Part shown: in pieces, positions 1-10,560 of the stretch
How positions within the stretch are numbered: position 1 is the stretch's first letter
Layout: each line of letters starts with the position of its first letter
From: Guyanagaster necrorhizus
Taxonomy: Eukaryota; Basidiomycota; Agaricomycetes; Agaricales; Physalacriaceae
Length of the DNA: 64,000 bases
Direction of reading: 5' to 3'
Assembly: GCF_019112545.1 (NCBI RefSeq)
Contig: NW_025064884.1
Location: 1,686,032-1,750,031 of the forward strand
Program-made: the position numbers and the translations under genes
Notes under the pieces: generated by a model
Databases searched by the model: none
Seen by the model: the letters and a program-made list of their open reading frames with translations, nothing else
Told to the model about the DNA's origin: nothing

Positions 1-1341
1 GCGGATACTGCTGTCTGCAGAGAAAATCGTGGCTTGGCGAGAAGATATTATTGGGGGACATTTACCTGGCTCTAGAATGCAGTGACATTTTGGCAGACGA
101 CAATGTTAGGGTGTTTTTGTACGACAGATTCAGGGAAAAGAATGTGTTGTTTTAATTGAGGCGGGTAATTAAGGGTGGCATAACGAAGCTATCTACGGTA
201 TTATTTCTACTGTAACTATCGGTTACGCGTAAAAAGCCACACCCCGCTTTATAGAATACTTCTGCTTGACTCACGCTGCGTTAAGAGGAACGGTATAAAA
301 CCTCCGTGTCTACTATCTGGTGGCGGTGCCCCAAAGCCACGGATGTAATCGCTGTGAATCTCCGCAGGATCATCGATGGCGTGCCTTTTGGAGATTCTCC
401 GTCCCGAAACTGCGTACCTGGCTATGTCGAGAAACTGGGGAACCCTCCGTCGAAGAATCAAGGTGCCATTTACATGGATGAATTCCAGATATGCAAAAGA
501 AATAAAGCTGCAGCTGATCTCTACTACACTCGTTGTTTTGGCGTTCTTTCCTGTGGGCAACGATTATATCTTCGGCGATCCCCGCATACCGTGGAACGAT
601 CCGTAGGGTGTGAGAACTCCAAAAGAAGATGATGCAAGCGCTTTCTCTTCCGGTGCCGGTATATCTGCAGGGTCGGCCTCACCTCTAGTAACGCATTTAT
701 GAGACGGCACCCCTGGATAAGTCATAATCCCAAATCCGTTGACAATCATAAGATCACGGTTAGAATCTGAAGGGTCGTGAGTGTATGCAGATTTCCCAAG
801 TGAATATCGTAGTAGCGAGATATAGAACCTTCCGCTTGTCGATGGTCGATGTCGGATCTGAATCGTTCATTAGGGCATATAGTTCCTCATGTACCTGAGG
901 CAGGATGTGTTCAAACTGGTATGGTCAACGGTCTCTTCGGGAGCGAGATGATTACCTTTGACCTCTGGAAACTCGAAGTAAACAGGATACTCAGGCATAG
1001 AGTCCGAGAAGGGTATATATTTGTTCTCTTGTAGTTGCGTAAGATTGAAAGATCGACATTCTTTCGTGCACGAGTCAGAGACTCATGTAGCCATCGAGGT
1101 CGTACACCCTGAAGGAGTTCAACGATTGTAGGTTCAATTTTCGTCCATACCGAGTTTTGATGTAGGCGCAGTCCGACTGTAGGGTAAATTGTAATGGCTT
1201 CACGCACTACGATCAGTCAAATGGCAAGCTTGGTTCACATCAAGTTCGGTCGGGTCATGCAACGCTTTCAAGTAGTAGTAGTACATGTATTTCGACTTCT
1301 CTTCCTTACTTTCCCTGATGTACATCTTTCACGTTATATCT
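1..1341. other. Unresolved unique sequence, possible minus-strand exons
   Basis: I cannot assign a gene here. The minus strand has open stretches at 911-1207, 564-749 and 249-560 with plausible amino acid composition, and GT/AG pairs between some of them, so a spliced minus-strand gene is possible. No catalytic motif, signal peptide or membrane segment was recognised, and I could not join the pieces into one consistent frame. A plus-strand ORF at 306-632 covers the same bases and is probably a shadow. CpG is normal, unlike the right side of the window. Confidence 0.3.
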
Positions 1342-2729
1342 TCAAACTTTGAGGTTCAAAGGCGAGACCTCGTCGCACCGAGCAACACAGTCCAAGAACA
1401 TGTTGAAAAATCCATCCACCTATGCAGGGAAAATGTGGTCAGTACTCTGGTTTTGGGGAAATTTTAAACCACTCACGTTGACTGTCTCAGCGACCAAACA
1501 ATTTTTCCCTGTCGCGCCCCATGAATCATCAGTCTTTTGGTATTTCCACGTATCGACAATGGTCTGTCCACTAGAATGTGCGCCCGTGAGCTCGACATCA
1601 ACTCGGAATCGAGATGCAGTGAAGAGCTCGGGATGGGCGGCATACGCAATCGTCAGCGCGTCGTGCATCGGGGGACCGTCCAGAAAGCCGAACGTCGACT
1701 TGTATGACTCTGCAAAATATCCAATAAGAGTCGAAAGGGTGTACCGGAGGTTTGTCGCAGGCTTAGGCAACGGCGAGTCCGGCCCTACGGCAGCCGCAGG
1801 CGATAGGAGCTTGCTTATAATATCCTTGGTCGCGATGACCGTGTGGGTGACGTTGATAGGGATCATGACTGTACGGATGGGCGCGTTCAGAACGATCTGA
1901 GCTGCGTGAGCTACATGAAATTAAAAAAAACGTCAGATAAAATAGACGCGTCGAATTGAAAGACGCTTACGGTCGCACATGACGTTATATTCTATCCCAC
2001 CCGTTAGAAACACCATTGTGTAATGATCAAATAAAAATCATACTTACCAGCAACAGCCGCGCGATTTCCGAGACCGACACCTCCACCCATGAACACGAAT
2101 TCCTCGACGGCGTCCAACAAGTCGTGATACACCGAGATGAAGTTCGCGATGTTGGTCATGGGACCGCTCGAGATGATGATGACTTTCTCCAAGCCGGACC
2201 CTTCGATCCACACCTTCTTGACGGCTTGGGAAATACCCTCGAGGGCCCGAGCGACAGAACCATCGGGATTCTTGGCTATCAAAGAGAGGACGGCAGGGTC
2301 GGTCCCAGATGCTAATCCCACGACGCCTCCCAAGCCATCGGGACCGTGGATCTCTGCATCATGCTGCACAGACTTCAGGAGGGGCTTGGGCGCGCCCGGG
2401 TACACACGAATATCAGGCCTCGCGCCGAACGCCAACAAACACCTTGCAGCGTTGATGGCGGTCAGATCGCTCGGGGCATTTCCGTGAGTCTGGAAAAATT
2501 CGAATTATCAGCATCTAAACCTCGAACGATGACTATCCGAACAAACGTACCGTAGAGATCCCTAGTAATTCAATTTGAGGACTCTGAAGGGCGAGGAGGA
2601 TGGCAATTGCATCATCGTGACCCTTTCAGGGGTAATTGAGTAATCGTGGTAACGGCGGGTGAATTTGAGGGGGGGACCGGAACTCACCGGATCGACGTCG
2701 AGCCATACTTTCTTCCTGTAATTGACCAT
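1342..2729 (-). CDS. Inosine/uridine-preferring nucleoside hydrolase, six exons, 362 aa
   Basis: This enzyme family hydrolyses the N-glycosidic bond of ribonucleosides, releasing ribose and base for purine and pyrimidine salvage. Exons read on the minus strand: 2729-2688, 2622-2551, 2489-2048, 1991-1971, 1910-1477 and 1419-1342; phases agree across all five introns, all with GT...AG ends, giving 1,089 nt. The calcium-binding DVDPGHDD motif spans the first intron, followed by GISTTHGNAP across the second, a GPMTNIA segment, FMGGG, EYNVMCDP (the family's later Asn/Asp loop) on the micro-exon, and NVTHTV. The last exon ends FLDCVARCDEVSPLNLKV, the usual helix-plus-Ser-Pro ending of these proteins. 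Length fits the fungal family. Motifs and splice sites are seen; activity and substrate preference are inferred. No break was found. Confidence 0.9.
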
Positions 2730-2925
2730 TGTCCTGGTAGCTGGTTGTACTAGTAGGAGAGAGTGGGGGGTTCAGTTGAACCTGAGGCTAAAGCCCAAGC
2801 TTTATCTATAGTTTTCGCGTTCGCAGCACGTGCTAGATTTAGGGCAGGCTCAAAGGTTGATAACATTTATCGGATTTGTCCTATATTTGTCGTCCGGACA
2901 GGCGCGCCCAAGTTGGATTATCTGG

Positions 2926-3129
2926 GGAAGAGTCGAATCTTTAGAAAGCACAGTACCGAAGAGAAGTAACTTCGCGAGGAAGACATAGCATGATGGAAAG
3001 CTAAGATAGTCGGTTCTGAAAGATTGATCATGTAGGGGGGAGGATTGGTTATCAAAACACGAGCCCGTGCCATCAAAAACCGCCAAGGTATCAGAAGAAA
3101 CGATTTTATTGTTGAACAGTAAACGAAGT
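2926..3129. repeat. Permuted duplicate, copy 1 (block order a-b-c)
   Basis: Three blocks recur near 7.5-7.8 kb: a (2926-3000), b (3009-3030) and c (3042-3129). Here the order is a-b-c; in the other copy it is b-c-a. Block c includes CAGAAGAAACGATTTTATTG, which is present in both copies. No ORF of note covers the blocks. Confidence 0.75.
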
Positions 3130-4272
3130 CCAATTTGTTAAAAAATAGGGAAAAATATGCTAATGATGCAGAGCGTCTCTTAATACCTCTGTCGTGTATG
3201 TAGTTCTCCCTCCATCTCATGAATAATCCTTGAACCCTGTCTCTCGACTAGGTACGACCGTCCAATAGCCATTTGGAAGCGCCACGGCACATAGCGCTAT
3301 CAAGGTTATGACTCGTGTCGTGGAATGAGGCTCAAGCTGCTAGCTAGTCGATGCGAAAACGTAACACGATTAGTGGATATTGTCCGACTAACTACTGCGA
3401 TAGAAGCAGCTCAGATAGAAGACGTACTGAAAGATTTCAGCGCCAAAAGATCAGCTGGGTACCTTTGCTCTGACTAGAAGTGTTATCCGTATCGATTACA
3501 TCTTGAGGTGACGCGATCGAAGTACGCCGTGGTATTGAACCTGGTCCAATGACATAGGAAGCAGATAGTACCGAGAGATTGAAGACATATGACCCAGTTA
3601 TTGAATCCCTCGAACCCATCGTCAATTTTATGTACCAATCGTACATGAGATCGTGACCCATGTCCCAGGTCACTGGCTAGTGATTCTACCGGAGATTTCT
3701 TCAGGTGTAGGACCCTTATATATTAAGGAAGCCAATGGGATCTTAGGCGCCGTTACCTACATAATTGTCTGGATGGTACCTGCTCGGACTCAAAAGGCGC
3801 GTCAACAAGGTACACTCATCAGAAGGTTGCGTGAATATCAGGGTTCCTGCTATTGGTGGAGTAGACTAGAGCCACCGCACCTTTAAATAAAAAGTGTATA
3901 AATATATTTAAGCTTCCAATAACTCAGCTATGTACACCTTTCGAAGCGTTATCGGTATCGATTATATTTTGAGATGACTATCGAAGTCCAACGTAACAGA
4001 TATTTCGACAACGAGTCGTAGTCTTTCTGCCGCTGCAGAAACACTAGCTCTTGAGTCTAGCCAAGGTCTACGAGTTTGTTGTGGACACTTGTTGTACAAT
4101 AATTAGCATCGAGGAGGGGGCTAAAAGACACAGAACTCACGTCTGGCTGATCTTTAGGATCTGCTGGTCAATGGTGTAACATTTGGTCCAAACAAGACAT
4201 TCTCTGCGCGCTAGTTTATAACACGATGAACACAACGTTCGCTATCCTTGAACAAATTGGAATACACCTTAC
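3130..4272. other. Unresolved region with a small local duplication
   Basis: No gene is supported. A minus-strand ORF at 3437-3673 (78 aa) has no recognisable motif. Part of it (TATCGATTACATCTTGAG at about 3491) is repeated with changes at about 3957, which indicates a degraded local duplication. The right part may include 3' exons of the neighbouring F-box gene that I could not resolve. Confidence 0.35.
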
Positions 4273-5090
4273 TTGTTCTATGTCTCTTGCCATCGCCGAC
4301 TGTCGTGATTTGAATAATTCTTTCTCTTGCGGATTGTCGATAAACTCGAACTGATTAGCAAGGTCATGAAAAATCCTGCCGAAGAATATGTTTGCGTCTG
4401 GTGGCTCTAGTGCAAGTCAGCCTAAGTTTCGTGGGGACTATCGGGAGCTTACTTTTGTCGATCTGCAACGGAAGCATACCGGCCAGCATGACGCTCACCA
4501 GCATATCCTTCCATTTGTGTCAAGGTGCATCCACATCCATGATTCAATGCGAGATGGTTATGACACTGCGTGGTGGTCAGAAGTCGAGCATCACTACGAC
4601 TTATGTACGTACTGTTTGTGCCAACATCTGTTACACAAACGCTTTCGAAAGCACCACTCGATAATATAGACTACTCGCGCAAACAACTAACGGTGAATTG
4701 AGCGTTCGAATCATGGAGCAAACGAGGAAGATATACGTGGCACTGTGGATTAAAAACTAGGTTCACCCAAGCCGGTTCGGTCATGCCAGGAAATGGATCC
4801 GGCAAATCGAGAACATTGGCGAGGGATGCTCCCCAACAGGAGAGCGATGAAGGGTGCATAATGAGTCTTCTGAAATTCCGGGTTGATCGCGCCAGGCGGA
4901 GAATGTCATAGGGAAGCAAATGTCCGAATATCTAGAGAACAGGTTAGCATAAGGGTCCTAATCAAAAAAAGCTCAATGGCACACCTCCAGTAAATATCTG
5001 GTGACATATCAATCAAGCCTTTTAGCGCTCCTTTTCTCCCTCCTCGAATGACCTTCTGGCGAGCACCGTGGTCGCCGCCCTGGTCTCGCG
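4273..5090 (-). pseudogene. F-box protein gene, apparently frameshifted
   Basis: F-box proteins recruit substrates to SCF ubiquitin ligases through Skp1. Minus-strand segments: 5090-4985, 4931-4737, 4686-4613 and one ending at 4273 with a GTAAGG donor. The first carries GALKGLIDMSPDIY and the next EIFGHLLPYDILRLARST, the standard F-box core. The third reads RKRLCNRCWHKQ, matching the Cys-rich strand that follows the box in many agaricomycete members. The fourth reads NPQEKELFKSRQSAMARDI, resembling their charged helix. The frame of the first segment does not continue into EIF: one base seems to be missing near 4990, between the Tyr codon and the Leu expected before Glu. The link from the third to the fourth segment is unresolved. 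Family assignment is good; the pseudogene call rests on that single-base break and could be a sequencing error. Confidence 0.65.
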
Positions 5091-5323
5091 TCGTTTATTC
5101 GGGGCAGAACGCGTCGACATCGTAATTAATTCTTACAAGATGCCATGTAATATTTACGAATGGCTTGTGTAGGATGCCAACGTACCACAAGTGAAGACGC
5201 ACCTCGCGTCGAACGTGATGGTAGGAGAAGAATAATTTCCGATTACGGCAGGACCCGACGCGAAAGCCGACGGACGGCCGAGCAGTAAGTACCGTAAATC
5301 ACAATAAAACCAAAATAAATCAT

Positions 5324-6013
5324 TCATTTTTCAATATTTGCTCTAAATTGCACCTGGAAGGCCCATGCATGCTGTATATCCTCTAAGTCTGCTTTAAATA
5401 AATTTACCTGTAGCTTTATTAACAAAAGACCAAAAGAACTGGAAGGGTTCATGAGATATATTTCATCCTCAGAAACAGTTAGCAGTCGTGATTGCCAACT
5501 AGCTCGCATTTGGTAGGAGTCACAAAGAGATGGCAGTGACACAAAAGATGTTTGGAGTAGCTATAAACCGTGCCGATGTTGATCCCGTCGAGACGACGTG
5601 TAGATGTCTGGTAAACCAGTAATTCTGCAGAGTTGTGTCAACGACTGAGAACAAGGGATGCAAAAGACTCACTGTGGCAAATACACATTTCCCGGCATAT
5701 TTCAGCCGTTCTCCCGTGCGCAGAAGGCTCCTTTGCGTCGGAGCGATGATTTCTCCTTCCGCCGTCGACATAAAGAAGGTTAAGCTAAGTCCACGAAATC
5801 TCGTCTCAAGAAATCATTGACAAGTTGTCGTTCCTTGACGCTATCAACCAGAATATGAACGATATACGTGGCATTCTTGTACGAGCTAGGGTTGGCAGCA
5901 AGATTAAGACCATAGCTTGAGGACCCACCCACCTTGCTGGCCTCCCAATTTTTGGTCTGAACGGCACCAATTGTAGTCATGTCAAAATCAGGCGTGGCAG
6001 CAGAGCCTGACAA
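5324..6013 (-). CDS. Unidentified minus-strand gene or gene fragment
   Basis: Two consecutive minus-strand ORFs, 6013-5780 (77 aa) and 5771-5520 (83 aa), have protein-like composition and are separated by a few bases in different frames; a third ORF (5542-5324) follows. The first contains SYKNATYIVHILVDSVKERQ, the second RSLLRTGERLKYAGKCVFAT. I recognise no family. Introns are likely, since a GT donor follows the second piece near 5674, but I could not settle the exon structure. It could be a real hypothetical gene or a relic. Confidence 0.3.
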
Positions 6014-6809
6014 CCCGGGTTCTCAACACCAAGAATAGACATACTTGATACATATACTTACCGTTATTGATTGCGATTTGCCGACCTTATGCGAACGCGT
6101 TTTTATAAAATTCGGCAATGAGTTCAAGGGACCCGTTTAGACCTCTGATGTCACACCACTACACCATACAGTCATTTAGGTAGTGAATAATAGGTACCCC
6201 GGTACATATATGGTCTCTCCTTCTTGGCGGTGTCAAGAAGTTCGGCAATGAGATATGGTACTGACTGTGACCAGAACAAAGTATTTAGGGTAAAGCCACG
6301 AGGTACCGCTATATGACGGTATAATACTTACGGTCCCGTAAGTTACTAAATGATGGCTCCGCATTGGGTGATTCCCTCTGGGATCAGTCTGGAGGAACCA
6401 GCTGGTTTATCTTCCAGCGATGGTAAGGGTTGTAGAGGAACTTGGCTTACCCGTATGATTCTGCATAATTAGATAGTAATTAGATAGAGTAGCCTAACGT
6501 TTCAAATTAACATAAACACCACCACTCCTTGAATGTACTCCTACCAAAGCAGGAGCACTGTGGATATTACAGTGAATGCTACCCACTATTCATTAGCCAA
6601 TATCTTGAAATGAATGTCGCAGAATCACAAGATAGCATACTTAGCTCAGTTCCACTGCTTTAGGTTCAGTGTCATGTAGCACCAGATACTCCTCGCCCAC
6701 GTCGGGGTTTCATGCGTGAACATGTGTATCTGCAGTCCAGTGCTCGACCAATGGTATTGACGGCCAGCCCGAAGATACACCAATCATACGAGCATGGGAG
6801 TCTCTAATG
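6014..6809. other. Gene-poor spacer
   Basis: I see no convincing ORF, RNA gene or repeat here. Confidence 0.4.
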
Positions 6810-7244
6810 TTAATGTTTCGCGGATCCACCGTCCTGTGCACCCAATATAAAGACGTTCACAGAAACAATCCCTGGGGACCAGTCGATGGACGACGCCAGA
6901 ATAGAGCGTTTTGAGACTAGAACCGCTAACACATATGTAGTGCCTGGCTTTGAGGGATGTCCCTGTGGTCCGCAGAAAAAAAAAGTTGCTCGTCGGATAG
7001 ATAATGTCAGTTTTACATCCACCACATCAGGAGAAGGAACTATTGATGGAGAGATGGACATGGCGAGCAGATGCAATCTGTATGCTGTGTTAATCGATGG
7101 CAGGGTAATACTTTGAAGAGCGTGCTCCGATGAGACCGGGCTTGACCTTTGAAAAATGTGGCTTGAACTTCGGTTCTTTTCTATACCTTTTTGGAAATAA
7201 TATGGCCCGCCAAAACTGTTTGATCTCTGGGTCATCGCCAACAA
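6810..7244 (-). CDS. Hypothetical ORF, 144 aa
   Basis: An uninterrupted minus-strand ORF of 144 codons, rich in Ser and hydrophobic residues, with no motif I recognise. It ends in NVFILGAQDGGSAKH. A plus-strand ORF of 76 aa covers part of the same bases. Without homology it may be chance or one exon of a longer gene. Confidence 0.25.
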   Translation of the reverse strand: MLAMTQRSNSFGGPYYFQKGIEKNRSSSHIFQRSSPVSSEHALQSITLPSINTAYRLHLLAMSISPSIVPSPDVVDVKLTLSIRRATFFFCGPQGHPSKPGTTYVLAVLVSKRSILASSIDWSPGIVSVNVFILGAQDGGSAKH

Positions 7245-7455
7245 TATAGAGCATGGACTGAAGGTTTCAAAAGATACAGCGCGTAAGAATACATAACATC
7301 CGTGCTGTACTTATTGAGTTGTCTGTAAATGTAAGAAAGAAGTTGCGCCCTTGCCCACGAATTCGAGTTCCAGGGAAATATCGCGAGATTGATCAAGGAA
7401 CTGAGATAATGAGTATTCACCACCCGCGTAAACCAAATGCAGTTCTTATGTGAAA

Positions 7456-7784
7456 GTCGGTTCTGAAAGATTGATCACTTGATTGTCCGTGATGAGACTG
7501 TCATTACTTGAGCCCCAGGAGCCTGGCAGATCATACGAGAAGAGAATGAATCTCTAGACGTCGGTCGGGGCTCAAAGACCTACGATTTCGCCGTACTGGC
7601 CTGGGGGGGGGATTGGTAATCAAAACACGAGCCCCTGCCATCAAACACCGCCAAGTATCAGAAGAAACGATTTTATTGTTGAACAGCAAACGAAGCTCAA
7701 CGGGTAGCTCGGAAGAGTCAAAACTTTAGAAAACACAGTACCGAAGAGAAGTAACATCGCGAAGAAGACATAGCATGATGCCAA
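7456..7784. repeat. Permuted duplicate, copy 2 (block order b-c-a)
   Basis: Block b (7456-7477), block c (7609-7696) and block a (7711-7784) match 3009-3030, 3042-3129 and 2926-3000 with about 5-10% mismatches, in the same orientation but cyclically permuted. About 130 bp of unrelated sequence separates b from c. Confidence 0.75.
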
Positions 7785-8660
7785 GCTGGGATAATAGATC
7801 CGTTTATAAAGGACAACGCCAGGGAACCTAACACATTATTCACATCCTTGTGCTTTGAGACGTTCAGGTGAGCTATTGATCATCTTCCTTAGATTCGAAG
7901 TCGATGTGACACGGTTCCGTTATGGCTTGGAAGTTGGTGTTGATCCAAGCTAAGTAGAAGGAGAATGGGTATTCATCGTTCCTAGCTGCGAGCCTCAGCT
8001 TTTTGGATCACTTGCAGCTCCTTGAAGTTCAAATAAATAGCCCATCTAGATATTTTGGGGCGGATAAGAGGAAGCATAAGGAACCGAATCGTCGTTTTCT
8101 TGCTGGCATCGTGGGAAAACATTATTCCCCGTGCCCTTCCTTGTTGAGACGCGTTCACGGCCCGAACGTTTGCATCTCTTTCTTTCGACCAGCCTCCAGG
8201 ACATTGGCAACGAGCAATACGATAACCAAGACCGACGCTAATGCTGTACTTAACCTTAGGCTCCGCTGCGTTTGATGCAACTTTGATTATGTCTCAGCCA
8301 CGCCTGTATTGCCACACGGACATCGCCTTTCCTAGGTGTTGCATTTGGGCAACATTTGGGTATGAAGACTCCGAAGCACAAAGATGCAAGCGATGTTCTA
8401 CAAATGTGGAAAACAGATTGGTCCCAAAGATTGAACTGAATGGAAACCAGTGATCATAGAGAGGAACTGAAACATGGGAACGAGATTAAATGATAAACAC
8501 CGGGGTTAACCGTAGTCTTGGGACGAACCTGTGCCGTATACAAAACGCATAGTCCAGTGATGAATGCCCCTTTCTTTGCTTTCAAGCTACAGTTGCATTC
8601 CATGTGCGTCGTTTCCATCGCATCGTTGGAACGTTAACGCTTACAGACTAGTTCTTTAAA
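7785..8660. other. Unresolved sequence upstream of the membrane protein
   Basis: Two plus-strand ORFs (8003-8275, 90 aa; 8241-8453, 70 aa) show no family signature. They may be exons of the gene that follows or chance ORFs. No RNA gene is visible. Confidence 0.3.
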
Positions 8661-8674
8661 TTCAGAGATTATCA

Positions 8675-9322
8675 ATGCCAACCGTGCGCGTTAGCCCCCG
8701 GGAAACTGAAAAATCGGATCTGTCGCTTCCACACGCGACGGGGGTTGCCCTCGTGTGCGGCATACTCGGAGGGGCTGCTGGCCTCTTCTTCCTTGCCTTG
8801 ATTATTTGCTGTATCATGAAGCGTCGGCGAACACAGAAACATCGGTACAAACATAAACCGCGTTCCGTTGAACCCTTCCCTTATCAAACTACACCATTCG
8901 ATATCCCGGAATCGAGTGGCCTCGCGCCCCTTCTTCACAGCGAATCTCATCCTTACTCGCGTGACTCTCTTAACTCGATTGTCCGAGTAACATTTCACAC
9001 ATTGAGCGTTGGGATTCCCCAGCTGTTCTCCCTTCATCAGTTGACGGAACATCGAAATCCCCGTCTGTATCTAAATATTAATTCAGAAGCTTCGTATATC
9101 CTGCAGTTCGCAACTCAGAGGATCCTTCCAAGTCAATATTACACACTTTTCTCTGTTGTCCGCATATTGGGTAGTCATCATATTCAGGAACATGTCGTTA
9201 TCGCTATCGCTCTATCACTATTCGTTACACCCTCGGATAAAAAGATCCTCCAATCACAGATCAATAAGAAGACGGATGCTTCAAGAGCGTCTAGAAAGAC
9301 TTCTGATCAGCCAGCACCATAG
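8675..9322 (+). CDS. Single-pass membrane protein, hypothetical
   Basis: A 215-codon ORF with one strong transmembrane segment at about residues 23-47 (GVALVCGILGGAAGLFFLAL and following), directly followed by a basic stop-transfer stretch KRRRTQKHRYKHK. The layout, a short hydrophilic N-terminus, one membrane helix and a long cytoplasmic tail, resembles the C-terminal half of fungal signal-sensor-like membrane proteins. An upstream exon with a signal peptide and Ser/Thr-rich ectodomain may exist, but I could not identify one. The last 32 nt overlap the 3' end of the convergent dehydrogenase gene, so the true stop may lie earlier after a splice. Function unknown. Confidence 0.5.
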   Translation: MPTVRVSPRETEKSDLSLPHATGVALVCGILGGAAGLFFLALIICCIMKRRRTQKHRYKHKPRSVEPFPYQTTPFDIPESSGLAPLLHSESHPYSRDSLNSIVRVTFHTLSVGIPQLFSLHQLTEHRNPRLYLNINSEASYILQFATQRILPSQYYTLFSVVRILGSHHIQEHVVIAIALSLFVTPSDKKILQSQINKKTDASRASRKTSDQPAP

Positions 9323-10560
9323 TCATAGGGCGCGAGCCACTTACACCACCATCGATCAATACAGTTTCTCCGGTGACATACCAATTCGCGAGCAAGAAGA
9401 GCGCGAGTGATCCAACGTCGCGCGGTTTACCCCATCCTTGTTCGACGGGAACCTCAAAGTCTATTTTAGTATCCGGCGGAACAACCACGACTCCGGACTC
9501 GTCAATTGGAGCACCGGGAAAAGACATCTAAAGACAATCAGTGGAAGTACAGCAGTCATCGGGAAGTAATAAATCCGTACCGCACTAGGGAAAAGGCCTG
9601 GAGAACAGATTTAATATTACAGAACGAGCGATGGGACACAAAGAAACTTGCCTGGTGCAATTCCATTGACTCTGATACCCAGCGGCAGCAGTTCATGAGC
9701 GACAGAGGAAGTAGCGTGCCCAATGGCACTTTTTGAGAACATATATGGATATGAGAATCCAGCGGTTGACGAGTCCTGTGTATCAAACGATGAGGATGGA
9801 ATCGGTAACTGAAACAAAGGAACAACCTTCGTCCATCCATTCATACTACTAGTCATGATGATTTGCGGCCCGAACTTCTTGGTTGCCGGATCATCCGACA
9901 ATTTCCATTTTTCAAGCAACGGCAAGAAGGCGAACGTCAGCCAGTATGGTCCGACAGCGTTCGTATTGAGGGTATCATTGAAAGATTCTTGAGTGATATC
10001 ATCGAAGAAACTCGAGACATACGCAGATGCCGTGGAAGCTGTTGGACGCTTAAAGCTGCCTTTAAGGATGCCAGCATTGTTGAAGAGGGCTGTAACATGG
10101 CGTTCTCGCTTCCCAACTTCATCAGCCAGACGTTTGGCTTCTGACTAAGTCAGAGTCAGCAAACGTTTCAATCAAAACTTGCTTAACACACACACATACC
10201 TTTAAACGGATGTCTCCCTCAATTCCATACATTGTGCCGGCACCGGGGATGTTAGCAGCAGCGGCATTGAACTTGTCGCAAGTTCTACAAACATTACTTC
10301 GGTGCTGAACCATCTGCACAGAGATGACTTACTGGTCGAGATCGGCCTGTGATGGTCCGACAATATACACAGTGGCACCGTTCGCGATCAGCGTTGAGCT
10401 AATCATTAGCCCAATTCCCTGCAGCACGACAAAGCATGAGCGGATATACTCGAAGATTAACAGAACGACTCACGGAGCCTCCACCAGTGATAACTACGAC
10501 TGTACCGCGAAGGTCGAAGAGGTTGACTGCACGAAGATTATCTAGAGAGAGAGTCGACAT
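9291..10560 (-). CDS. Short-chain dehydrogenase/reductase, six exons, 334 aa
   Basis: An NAD(P)-dependent oxidoreductase of the SDR superfamily. Exons on the minus strand: 10560-10474, 10418-10333, 10284-10200, 10144-9652, 9597-9581 and 9527-9291, phases consistent, 1,005 nt. The Rossmann motif TGGGSGIG spans intron 1. NNAG follows, then catalytic Ser in MTSSMNG and the catalytic pair in YMFSK, with RVNGIAPG after it; this is the classical order. The C-terminus contains WYVTGETVLIDGG. Intron 4 uses a GC donor (G|GCAAGT) with a normal AG acceptor, and exon 5 is only 17 nt; both are needed to keep the conserved PG and the downstream frame. Length is at the upper end for classical SDRs because of an insertion between the Ser and Tyr motifs. 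Substrate unknown. Confidence 0.9.

Noticed and set aside
8672..9052. 126-codon minus-strand ORF opposite the membrane protein
   Set aside because: The plus-strand ORF has a clear membrane helix with a basic stop-transfer; the minus reading has no structure.
10180..10200. CA dinucleotide run as a regulatory repeat
   Set aside because: A short microsatellite within intron 3 of the dehydrogenase; no further significance visible.
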